A stretch of 64,000 bases of DNA, from positions 106,637,088 through 106,701,087 of the forward strand of contig CM065300.1 in NCBI GenBank assembly GCA_032871835.1, read 5' to 3'. The translations under genes were made by a program, and so were the position numbers. Position 1 is the stretch's first letter. Every line of letters begins with the position of its first letter. A model generated the notes under the pieces. That model was not told the origin of the DNA and did no database searches. It saw only the letters and a program-made list of their open reading frames with translations. Shown in pieces: positions 33,801 through 44,743 of this stretch. This DNA is from Dipteronia dyeriana. Taxonomy: Eukaryota; Streptophyta; Magnoliopsida; Sapindales; Sapindaceae.

Positions 33801-34495
33801 GCGTTGTGACGACTAAAACTTTAAATGTACTATCTTAAAGCTATGCCTCCCTCGGTACGAGTTTGCTTATGAAAGACTCAAAATAGTACTATAAATCTTG
33901 AATATGTGTAAATATCCGTAAAATCATAATACTGTGTTAACAATTTATTTCACTACGTTTAAAATTAGAAACTTTCTTACATTCGTTGTAACCATTTAAT
34001 CATCAACACGATTAAAATAAATGACTATAAATAGATCGGTAAAGATCATGTGAAGTGTAATGAGAACTCATCTACTAGAACGAAAAAAAGGTGGAAGAAA
34101 AAGATTGAGATATGGGAATATTTGAACATGAAGTTGATTGTACACTTAGTGTAAATAAAGGGCCATGCTATGAAAATGTGTAAGAACCTCGATTTTATGA
34201 TTGACTTATTTTCTGACAAACCACACCACATTGGGGATGATTGTTATGTAATGGGTAACTTAGGTCTTCATTGGCAAGCTTCCAAGCATCTTCATGACTT
34301 CAAGAGTAAAAGGTATATTCACTTGACTTTACCTCTTGAAGAGTTTAGGTGCACACACACTTCATGCATGCTTGTTTTATCTTGTATTTGTGTTGTCTAT
34401 TGTTTATTTGTGTGCATCTTTTCACATCACACTTACATGTATTTGGGTTGTTACATGTGCCTTCATGCACTTCAGTCTTAGGTTTAAGTGTGATT
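33801..34495. other. Unassigned DNA before the split copia LTR
   Basis: No gene recognised. The 103-codon plus frame at 34170-34481 has a hydrophobic, low-complexity tail and no known motif. It could be the 3' end of the copia element whose LTR follows. Confidence 0.35.
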
Positions 34496-35666
34496 TGTTG
34501 GGATTATGCTCGATAGCAAGAGTGTAATAATGTATTTGATAATCTTTTCATATTAATAAAAGTGATTTCTTGTTTAACAAATCTTATAGCATTTATAGTT
34601 TAATTATTATAATTGTCAAAAGTAAATAATCAGGTCAAAAGACTATAAGAAAAGAAGAATTGTTCATACATCTGGACATGTATGAGGCAGACACAATTCT
34701 TTAGTTAGTCTTGAATAATATTCACAACTTAAAATAAAGGTTGGACGCCTTTATCTTGTCAAAGTTGTAGATTCTTTTGCTAGCATTTGAGTGGGATCAA
34801 ATGTGTTATGATGAGTCTAAAATCATCAAAGTGTGGTGTCTTTGGGCAAAAGAATCTAGTGCACTGGGTGCATTGAATAGGATCAAAATGAAATACTTTA
34901 TCTAGAACAGTCAATAGATAAAAGTTTTCATTTGAAGACCATCGGAGAGTCTATCTCAATCCTGAGATAAATGATGGACTTATGGTTGCAAGTGTTATCA
35001 TTTGAGCTATCAATGAGTACGATTATATTGCATAGTCTATCATCGATAGTTTGGTGGTATTCATTTGTTAATCGATAGAGGACTTCATTTATAGATATGG
35101 ACATCGTGGCTCCATTTATTGAACGAGAGTAGAATACCATCATATGGATGTTTTGAGGTATTGGATATTAAATCTTAACGTTAAGTTTTTAATAGTGTCT
35201 ATTGAAACATGGCTTCTAGACAAGTCAAAATATCCAAGTTCAAAATGTGGTCATATGAGTAAATATGGTAAGTTGGAGAGCTATAGGCGGTCTATGAGCT
35301 CTTGGCGATTATTGGTATTCTTCACGAGGATACATTTTCTCCAATAAGGTTGTCTAGGGTACGAATGAGTAACATCAACTTATTCTATCTTTATTTAAGA
35401 GTTCAGTTTTGGTTCTTTAGTGGAATGAACTAAAATTAATAGATTAGACCTAAGTGAATCATTTGTTGATTGTGATTGGGTTGTGTCTATTGGAGCTTAA
35501 ATTTAGATAACCCGCCAAGATCCTCAATCCACACGAACTTACATGGATCACTTGCTATATTCTACCGGACTAATTTATGGGTCAATTTAGAATTGTATTA
35601 AGGTATGTGGACTTGTTTCTTTTAGTGAGAATGAGTTTAGTTCACATGTAGAATTTTTTATAAAGG
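34496..35666 (+). repeat. Copia-type LTR, left segment
   Basis: It begins TGTTGGGATTATGCTCGATAG, a start common in plant copia LTRs. ATTAATAAAAG lies about 50 nt later, and the block TTCATACATCTGGACATGTA / TGAGGCAGACACAATTCTTT is well known from such LTRs. The LARD cuts it at 35667; it resumes at 43490. Confidence 0.65.
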
Positions 35667-36536
35667 TGTTGACGGTGATTTTTGGATCATTGAAAAGTCA
35701 ACCGCCAATTATTAATACGTAGGCAGATCAGAGCTTTGACCAATCAAGGGTTGAATAATCAAAGCTTCATTCTGTGTGGATGCGATATGATTTGTTTGTA
35801 TTTGAGAATAATAATGTAGAAGAGTGGGAAATAAAGAATAAATCAAACACAACACTTGTTTTACGTGGTAAAACCCCAAGACGGGGAAACATCCACGGTG
35901 CCGGTGACGACGAGAAGAGATCCACTATGAATAGAATAATTACAACACTCGATACTCGTTTTTCTCTCATATGATTGCTTATCCTTTTCATCTAAACCTC
36001 AATTGTTGATGATCACCTTCTTCTTTTGTTATAATGAATACATGGCTGTATTTATATGGTTCGATCTAGGGTTGCCCTAGTTATTGTCGTACGAGTGGTG
36101 GATTCATTAATTAGAATCTTTGTAGGATTCTAGTAATATAGTCCGTTTATAACTTATTTCCCGTTTGGTGTTTATCCTCCTAGAAGCTATGAGTTTCTTC
36201 CTAATTAGAATTCTCTAATATTTGAGAGGAAATAGGGATATTTCCTTATTGGAGTATGATTCCAAGATTCAGTATCTGAGTGAATCTTCGCTTGATACGG
36301 GGTGTCCCGATAAGGTTATATTTCCTGTTTTGGCCGAGTAGACCTCACTGAGTAGAGATTCTTTGCGAGCAGGATCTTCGTTCATTAAGGCTTCTTTTAT
36401 TTGACAAATTTACTTGATGCATACGCTTATGACTTCTATATCAATTTTCTCGATGACATGTCATTGGACAATATCCCTCCCATTGACTGATTGACTTTTG
36501 ATGATGTGTCATTCTGACAAAAAACTACATGTAACA
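35667..36536 (-). repeat. LARD 3' LTR
   Basis: Starts TGTTGACGGTGATTTTTGG and ends CATGTAACA on the plus strand. It contains ACTTGTTTTACGTGGTAAAA / CCCC...GGGGAAACATCC, a block also present in Tat family A LTRs (near 20160). The ORFs 35767-35991 and 35774-35974 within it are mirrored in the other LTR and are not genes. Confidence 0.9.
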
Positions 36537-37089
36537 ATACCCCCTTAAATCCGCGAGATGAGTTATTAACTACTCGTCTAAAGGGATTTGAATAGTTTTG
36601 ATTTTTTGATTCTTCCGAACTTATCACTTTAACCCGACCAAGTATCCTATTAAACGGATCACCTCTTTTTTTTCAAACTGATCGTCTTATTAAACTAGTC
36701 AGTCTCAGACTCCTTGACTTTTTACTCCCTTGTAGTTGGACCAGTCGGTGTCCTGACTCTCTACTGAGGATATTTCCTGACCATCTTTTTTTTTAACTAG
36801 TCGATGTCCTGCCTTGATAATCTTCAAGACAAGTTATATTGCTGAGATACATTTTTAAACCTCAGTGTCTTCGGGATATAGATCAAGCCACTAAGATACC
36901 TTTTGATACTTTACTGTGAGATGAACTTGCACTTGGTCTGGTCGGGCCATGCCTGATCACCAAATGATCAGTCATTTTTTAAGTGATCGGCTTCTGATTT
37001 TTTTTTATGTGTGGCTCTCTTGCGGGAAGTGCTTTCTTCATTAAAGCTTACTGCTTCTACATGCACTCGCCCATTGAAGCTTTGTACCT

Positions 37090-37510
37090 TTTATCAAGTA
37101 TATTATTAAACTGATCAATTTGGCTTTAAGAATGATGGCCTTAAGAATGATCAAATATCTCATTAAACTGATCATCTTTATACTGATCCAAGTGTTATTA
37201 AACTGGTCAATTTGGCTTCAAGAATGATTAAGTATCTTATTAAACTGATCATCTTTAGACTGATCCAGTATCTTATTAAAATGATCAGGTTTGCTTTAAT
37301 AATGATCAAGTATCTTATTAAACTGATCATCTTTAGACTGATCCAGTATCTTATTAAGCTGACCAGTTTTGCTTTAAGAACGATCAAGTATCTTATTAAA
37401 CTGATCTTCTTTAGATTTTGCTTCAAGAATGATCAAGTATCTTATTAAACTGATCATCTTTTACCCAAGTGTTACATCGAGGCTCACCACGATCATACAC
37501 CCAGGTCTTG
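37090..37510. repeat. LARD tandem array 1 (TTATTAAACTGATC units)
   Basis: At least six copies of ATGATCAAGTATCTTATTAA + ACTGATCATCTTTAGACTGA, spaced about 50-60 bp. The array is entered through TTGAAGCTTTGTACC and left through GAGGCTCACCACGATCATAC. The same array recurs at 38750-39140. Open frames of 78-82 codons here are repeat translations. Confidence 0.85.
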
Positions 37511-38749
37511 CGGGGAGTGCTTTCTTCTTTAAGGCCTTCCAACTAGAATTATTGCAATAAAAAAAACACTTTGTTTGTATAAACATAATTGAATATTCTT
37601 ACTTGTATTTGGTTCCAATCGCGTTTGGTGAACTGTTGTCTCTACGAGCTTTGATTTTTGAGATTTTTTTTTTGAACTAGCCATGCACTGGGATGAGCTT
37701 GGATTTTTTTTAAGAGGTAAAGAGCCAACGAGCCGAATGGAATAGCAACGGCGTGTTAAGTTATTCCCCGAGCTGAATAGATATGGTAAGTTGAACTACT
37801 AGAGCGAGCTGAATAGATTGGTACTTAAGATTTGATGCTCGGCTGCTTTTAAGTCTCTTTATTCCAAAGAGGTCCCAACTTTTTAATACTTCACTAGCCA
37901 TTTAAGCGTCATTTTTTTTTTGCTCGCCACATTTTGACCACCTCTTTTTTTTTATTGTGTTTCCTTTGCACGAGCACTTTTCTCGCCACCACCATGTTCT
38001 TATCTTTCTCACCTTTTCTTCTGACCGCAGTATAATACTTTTATTGCCTCTCAGAATATCCTCTAAAGGCATGTTTCGACGATCTTTTGAAGATTTTAAG
38101 GCTCAAGACAACTTGAACTTGCTTAGGGTACCTCTAAGTAATATTTTTCGTCACAAGCTGATAAAAATGTGGTAGATGCTGTTGCTCTCGGGAAGGCAAA
38201 TTGGCGCTCCGTGGAAATCATGCTTCTTAGTATCCACCCCCTAGGCCATTTCCATATATACATATTTATGGCGAGCCGGGTGCTCTTGTTCTCTAGTGGT
38301 TCATGTTGCTCAGAATCTACCCCTTAACATATTTGTCATTTGAATTGATGTTGATGTGCAGAGTAGGAGCCATGTTTTGGGCATATGTTTGCTTTTCTCT
38401 TTATTGGTCTGAGTAGAATTTCTACTCTGTTTGTTGTCCAGAGTAATTTTTTATTTTTTTTAGTCGGGACATTCCGGGTGCTCGCCCCTCAATATCCCTG
38501 ATCTTGATCTCATTTGTACTGCATGCGAATTGTTCCAAAGGCTTGCCCGACTAACAGAATGATTTAGGCTTTGGCTCAAGTAAACCAGAGTGTTTATTTT
38601 GCACCTCGGGGACGTGACCGTATTTAGTTTTATACCCACATTCGGGGTTTTTATTTGATTTTTAGCGAACCAAGCCAATCTCAAAGTGTTCGGCCAAAAT
38701 GGCTCCGATCTAGCATTTGAAGGTTTCCTTACTGCTTCTACATGCACTT

Positions 38750-39140
38750 GCCCATTGAAGCTTTGTACCTTTGATCAAGTATATTATTAAACTGATCAAT
38801 TTGGCTTCAAGAATGGTGGCCTTGAGAATGATCAAGTATCTCATTAAATTGATCATCTTTAGACTGATCCAAGTGTTATTAAACTGGTTAGCTTTTCTTC
38901 AAGAATGATCAAGTATCTTATTAAACTGATCATCTTTAGATTTTGCTTCAAGAATGATCAAGTATTTTATTAAACCATCTTTAGACTAATCCAGTATCTT
39001 ATTATACTGATCAGTTTTGCTTTAAGAATGATCAAGTATTTTATTAATTGATCATCTTTAGACTGATCCAAGTGTCTTATTAAACTAGTGCTTTTACCCT
39101 AGTGTTACATTGAGGCTCACCACGATCATACACCCAGGTC
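38750..39140. repeat. LARD tandem array 2, duplicate of array 1
   Basis: Same entry (TGCACTTGCCCATTGAAGC), same units and same exit (GAGGCTCACCACGATCATAC) as array 1, about 1.65 kb away in the same orientation. The unit numbers differ. Confidence 0.85.
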
Positions 39141-40899
39141 CCAACACAAGTCACCAAGACGTCTCCCGGTTTTGTCTGTTACAAGGGTTTGCCGAATTGT
39201 TGGGGTAGTGTATACCAACCAACACAGCTGCGCATCTCACCAGGGTTTTTCCCCGACGGTGCCCCGAGCAGTTTTCCAGGTAACCTGGTGCCTTGGGTTT
39301 GCCTTTTTTAGCCAATAGGTGTATTTGCACCTAATCGACTCGACGGTCGTGCTACTTTAGCTTCTCAGCCTCTTTCGGACACTTTCCATCCGCCCTTCGC
39401 GGTTTCAGAGCGCCCGAGTTATTGATATGTTCTTATTATCATGTCATTATCTTATATTCTTATTATCATATGATTCTTATAATGTCATTATCATATATTC
39501 TTATTATCATATGCTGACCTTTTTTGGAGGCCTTTGTTGGTGAAGATTTTGGCCCCTTTGGCTTTTTTGCTGTGTCGCTGTGGATAGACATCTTTGAGTT
39601 TATTGTACTTGCGAAGATTTCTTCTCTTTTTGTCTTCCCCCACTTTTTTGTAGTGCTGGTCTCTCATAGACCATTTTTTTTACTATAGACGCTAAACGCT
39701 TGTTGAGGAGCTTCTGTCTATGCACCGAGATAAAACTCTTTTTGTGCGTATTTAGACTAAGCTCGATTTCTATACTAAAATTTTCATCATCTGTTTAAAC
39801 ATGTGAGTAACATTTACACAACTATATGCTTTAATAATGCCGAACAAATAGTTGGATCAATGCATGTTATTAGTGATAACCGTTGTTTGGGATACTGTAC
39901 TCATGAATCCTTCATGCATGGTGATTTGTATAAAAACCACATGGTATGCATTGTGTGTAAGATCTATTATGTAATAAATAATCATACTATGACAGCATAT
40001 GCATGCATGGTCTAATATTAGGAGAAACATGCAAAAGCTATATGCATTGCATACTATGTTGAAAGCATAATAAGAAATCTCGATAAATAAGGGTGAAGAA
40101 AATGTTTCACAATCCTTTACCTCATCATTATCGTTATTCCTCCGTGTAGTATAGAGTATTCTGACGCATTTGCTAGACATCAAATAATTAGACAATAAAC
40201 TTGATTTTACCTTTAGCTGTGTTGGTGGGTGTTTCCATCTTTGATCTAGAGTTGCGATGCTTCGAATATCGTCAAACATTCCATAAAGACCTTCCACGAA
40301 TTGCAACGATCCATCTAATTCCCCTTTCTTTTTTCTTTTTGCAAGGAGTGATGGTTGTGAGAAATCTTTTAATCAAACCACTTTTTGATCAAACCACCAA
40401 GACTTTATTGGTCTGTTGCTATTCGACTTTTTGCATGTGCTAAGAGGTTGTGATTGATCCACATGCTTTTGTCTTATACTCCGACTTCCATTCTGGTTCC
40501 ATTTTTTTTTAAATATATCAGTTGATGAAGCTGGTGACAATTCTCATTTGAGGTGGACTTTTGAGGTAAACCTTTTTCTTTTTTAAGTGCATCTCGCTTT
40601 CTTTTACCGAACTGTGTTTACGAATTAGCTTACTTGCGCAAAGTGATGATACAACAAAACCAACCCCCTAGCATCCCTTTCTCAGTTTTTTTTAGTTCAG
40701 GCTTGCTAGAGCTTCTCGGGTGTTTCATATTTTTTATGTTGTAGTCAACATGATGCTCTTGATTTCCGTGGATGTGACCCATTGTAATGAATCCCTTAAA
40801 CTAATCTTCTACTTCTATTCTCGACTGATCTTTTTCATAGACCAAGCCCTTTTTTTTGGTGTCAGGATCTTCTCCCCTATTCGGGTCAATTCGAGACCC

Positions 40900-41515
40900 A
40901 TTTTAACGTTTTTAGCTTTGCTCGGATCCTTTTATCTTTGAGAGGTTCATACTAACACTCGAATCCTATCTCTCGACTGTGATCGGATCCTTTAATCTTT
41001 GAGCGGTTCTTACTAACGCTGGGATTCGAGCTCGAATCCCAGTTTGAGCAGACCTTACTAACGCTCGGATCCTATCTCTCGGCTTTGCTTGGATCTCACT
41101 TTGAGCAGATCTTACTAACGCTTGGATCCTATCTCTCGGCTTTGCTCAGATCTCACTTTGAGCGGATCTTACTAACGTTGGGATCCGAGCTCGGATCCCA
41201 GTTTGAGCTGACCTTACTAACGCTAGGATCCTATCTCTCAGCTTTGCTCGGATCTCACTTTGAGTGGATCTTACTAATCATTCGGATCCTTGCTCGGCTT
41301 CGCTTTGGATCCTAGTTTGAGTAGATCTTACTAACGCTCGGATCCTTGCTCGGCTTCTCTTGGATCCCACTTTGAGCGGTTCTTACTAACGCTCAGATCC
41401 TTGCTCGGCTTTGCTTGGATCCCACTTTGGGCGGATCTTTCTAATCGTTCGGATCCTTACTTGGTTTCACTTTGGATCCTAATTTGAGTGGATCTTACTA
41501 ATGCTCCGATCCTTT
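40900..41515. repeat. LARD ~57-bp tandem array
   Basis: About ten copies of a unit with GGATCCTATCTCTCGGC, TTTGCTCGGATCTCACTTTG and AGCGGATCTTACTAACGCT. Some units carry GGATCCGAGCTCGGATCC, a perfect palindrome, near 41181-41200. The 76-codon frame at 41085-41315 is a translation of this array. Confidence 0.85.
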
Positions 41516-41569
41516 TTTGTTGGACTTGTTGGTAACGAAGAGCAGAGTAAGCTTTAGCCAAGAATCGAT

Positions 41570-42330
41570 TTTAGGTTCTTTTTCCTCTTTTGCTGGATTA
41601 CAATGTTCCGGAAGTCATCAAATATTCCTTGTAATGAATTGTGTTATGGATAAAATATACTCGAAAGATACGTGCATCTAGTTTGCAGCAAAATTCACGG
41701 TTCATGATTTCTACATTCATAGAGAGAGATATGCCTATTTTAGTACTTGATAGTCAGATCAGAAACCTGTACTCGATCTGTCTTCTTCAATATTACGGGA
41801 GCCACTAAATATTGTTCAGATTGAACTGGGATGCAAACCATATATGCTTGGAAATATTTAGATGTCTAGTTTCCAGAAGTGTTTACGGCTCATGAATCCG
41901 ATTTCTGTGGAGGAAGATACAACTATTTAGGCACTTGATGGTCAGATTAGAAAATCCTTCCCGAGTTGCTCGTCGCAATGTTACGGAGGCCACCAAAAAC
42001 ATGTACGAATCGAACTAGATTTTGGACCATATATTATTGGAAAGTTTTGGAGGTCTAGTTTCCAGAAGATTTTACGGCTCATGAATCTGATTTATATGGA
42101 GGGAGATACGACTGTTTAGGTACCCGATGGTCAGATCAGAAAATCCTCCATGAGTTGCTCGTTGCAGTGTTGCAGGGGCCACCAAAACATGCACGAATCG
42201 ATCTAGGTTTTGGACCATATATGGTTGGAAAGGGATGGAGGTCTATTTTCCAGTAGTATTTACATTTTACGATTCCAAGTTTTGTAGAAAGAGTTATACT
42301 CACTTTAGTACCTGAAGGTCAGATGCTCTG
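41570..42330. repeat. LARD ~188-bp tandem array, about four copies
   Basis: AGAAAxCCT-type landmarks fall at 41761, 41949 and 42138 (spacing 188, 189); GGTCAGAT recurs at about 42129 and 42318. Each unit contains CTCATGAATCxGATTT, GGAGGxAGATACxACTxTTTAG, and GGACCATATAT or a close variant. Confidence 0.88.
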
Positions 42331-42620
42331 TAACTTGTGACGTCTTTTGAATTGTGAGTTGTTGGAATGGGAGAGCAATTCCTCGGATTGATTATGGGTA
42401 CCTTCAAGCTTTATGAGAATTGCTCTTTCATTATCATACCTCTGAATTTTTCCATGACTGTGCCTCATACTACAGGTGCTATTAACGATCCACCCCTTAG
42501 CGCTTCCAATGGTTGTTTGTTATGGTGTTTCAGATGTAGAATCCACATCAAAATTCCTTTTGTAGTCTGTTCATGAGGGTTCCTCGAAGTTGAGTTCACG
42601 CCCCTCCTTTTAGCACCAAT

Positions 42621-43489
42621 TGTTGATGGCGATTTTTGGATCGTTGAAAAGTCAACCGCCAAACATTAATTCGTAGGCAGATCAAAGCTTTGACCAGTTG
42701 AGGGTTGAATAATCAAAGCCTCATTCTGTGTGGATGCGATACTATTTGTTTGCATTTGAGAATAATAATGTAGAAGAGTGGGAAATAAAGAATAAATCAA
42801 ACACAACACTTGTTTTACGTGGTAAAACCCCAAGATGGGGAAACATCCACGGTGCCGGTGACAGCGAGAAGAGATCCACTATGAATAGAATAATTACAAC
42901 ACTCGATACTCGTTTTTCTCTCATATGATTGCTTATCCTTTTCATCTAAACCTCAATTGTTGATGATCACCTTCTTCTTTTGTTATAATGAATACATGGC
43001 TGTATTTATATGGTTCGATCTAGGGTTGCCCTAGTTATTGTCGTACGAGTGGTGGATTCATTAATTAGAATCTTTGTAGGATTCTAGTAATATAGTCCGT
43101 TTATAACTTATTTCCCGTTTGGTGTTTATCCTCCTAGAAACTATGAGTTTCTTCCTAATTAGAATTCTCTAATATTTGAGAGGAAATAGAGATATTTCCT
43201 TATTGGAGTATGATTCCAAGATTCAGTATCTGAGTGAATCTTCACTTGATACGGGGTGTCCCGATAAGGTTATATTTCCTGTTTTGGCCGAGTAGACCTC
43301 ACTGAGTAGAGATTCTTTTCGAGCAGGATCTTTGTTCATTAAGGCTTCTTTTATTTGACAACTTTACTTGATGCATACGCTTATGACTTCTATATAAATT
43401 TTCTCGATGACATGTCATTGGACAATATCCCTCCCGTTGACTGATTGACTTTTGATGATGTGTCATGCTGACAAAAAATACATATAACA
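42621..43489 (-). repeat. LARD 5' LTR
   Basis: Matches 35667-36536 almost base for base. It is flanked inside by the PBS TTGGTGCTAAAAGGAGGGG (minus, 42601-42619), a close relative of the Tat family A PBS. Confidence 0.9.
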
Positions 43490-43823
43490 TAAGGTCCAAT
43501 GGATTTAATAAAACAGAGAAAATAATATAACGGCCCATGTATGGTCTTGGGCGGCAAGGCTAAATGTTTTATCTTAATTATATTGTTTTTTAAATTATTT
43601 TATTATTTAATTAAATGGAAATTAATTAATTTGGTAATTAATTAATTATTTAATTTAAATTCAAAATATTTTTCCTAATAGGAGTAGGTCTCCTAATATT
43701 ATACTATTGATGGTAGTATAATTAATATTAAAGATTATATTTGATAAGTAGATAAATAAAAGGAATTATTTTTTTAGTCAAATTAGGAAACTTTAATATG
43801 GCCACAAACACTCTAATGAGTAG
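43490..43823 (+). repeat. Copia-type LTR, right segment
   Basis: It continues the LTR after the LARD (AAGGTCCAATGGATTTAAT, GGCCCATGTATGGTC). Tat family A then cuts it at 43824. Its true end is not found on the far side of that element. Confidence 0.55.
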
Positions 43824-44695
43824 TGTCGTATGTAAAATTTGTCAGATATACACGTCATTGACAAAAGATGAAATTGCTAGGTGGACATCCCAATAGGTAT
43901 TCAGAAAATATCTCGTAAGATTTCCAAAGAGGAACCCGAGTAAACAAATATTGAACAAAACCTACTTGGGGTCAACTGACGTCATATACTACTCAGGGTC
44001 AGTTAACGACGTTCGAGGTTAACTAACATCATATTCTACTCGAACCAGATGACGTCATTCGGGACCAGCTAACATCATGTTCTGCTAGGGACAAACATGA
44101 AGAAACCCGAATAAAGAAATCCAGCACAAAATTCGCACAAACCAAGAATCATGTTAAAATACGCAAAGATATCCGCGTCAAAGAAGAATCTCAAGATAAA
44201 TAGAATACCAAACAGGAAAAAGGTTCCAAATCAGGCAACAATTTTATTTCTTCAAAAAGACTACGCATTTATAAGGAAATAAGTTCTAACTGGACTATAT
44301 CACTAGAGTCTTATTCGATCTCTATACAAGTCTCTGAAATAGGAAAGAAGATAAACTTCTTTGAACAAGAAACCAATCATAATTAAATACAAAGATCTTT
44401 AGTTACTTGTACAAAAAGGATTAGGGTTCTATGCACATATAAATAGACCCATAATCTCCTCTAAAAAATATATAGCAAATACAGAGAAAAAAAAGAGAGA
44501 TCGAGAGTTGTAAATCTTTTCAATAGTCGATTTTGGCACAGTTGATCATTCAGCCACCAGTGGATGTTTCTCCGGTCATCGGAGTTCTACCACGTAAGAC
44601 TTGTGTCCAATTACTTTCTCTTTCTCTCTCTCTTTGAAATCACAACTAAAATCCAAACTTGTTGACTTTTCTCATACATCCAGAAATCGAAGTCA
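43824..44695 (+). repeat. Tat family A 5' LTR (872 bp)
   Basis: It starts TGTCGTATGTAAAATTTG and ends AGAAATCGAAGTCA, then a short spacer and PBS TTGGCGCTAGAAG. It matches the minus-strand LTR at 20060-20958 and, for its first 350 bp, 56271-56617. Confidence 0.9.
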
Positions 44696-44743
44696 ACAAT
44701 TGGCGCTAGAAGAAGAAGGCAACCTTCAATTTGATTAAAGGTA

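Larger units (their letters stand above)
35667..43489 (-). mobile_element. LARD: non-coding LTR retrotransposon related to Tat family A (7.8 kb)
   Basis: Two LTRs of 870 and 869 bp (35667-36536, 42621-43489) are nearly identical and in direct orientation. On the minus strand the 42621 side has a PBS (42601-42619) and the 36537 side has a PPT (TTAAGGGGGTAT), so the element reads right to left. Flanks are AAAGG and TAAGG, an imperfect 5-bp target duplication. The 6.1-kb interior has no gag, protease, RT or integrase and is mostly tandem arrays. The few visible LTR differences suggest a fairly recent insertion that relies on proteins made elsewhere. Confidence 0.85.

Noticed and set aside
34170..34481. 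103-codon frame before the copia LTR
   Set aside because: No RT, RNase H or other copia motif could be seen and the tail is low-complexity; kept only as unassigned DNA.
35774..35974. 66-67 codon frames found identically at 35774 and 42728
   Set aside because: They lie in the two LTRs of the LARD, so their repetition reflects LTR identity and not a gene family.
37178..37448. Open frames of 78-82 codons on both strands with ISLIRYLI / LIKLIIFRLI repeats, looking like membrane segments
   Set aside because: Both strands stay open because of the tandem repeat. They resemble no family.
37090..39140. Regular repeats considered as a CRISPR-like array
   Set aside because: Units are contiguous and imperfect without unique spacers, in a plant LTR element; this is a simple tandem array.
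41085..41315. 76-codon open frame with repeating Leu-rich text (LLTLGS)
   Set aside because: It is a translation of the 57-bp tandem array; the periodicity comes from the DNA, not from a protein.
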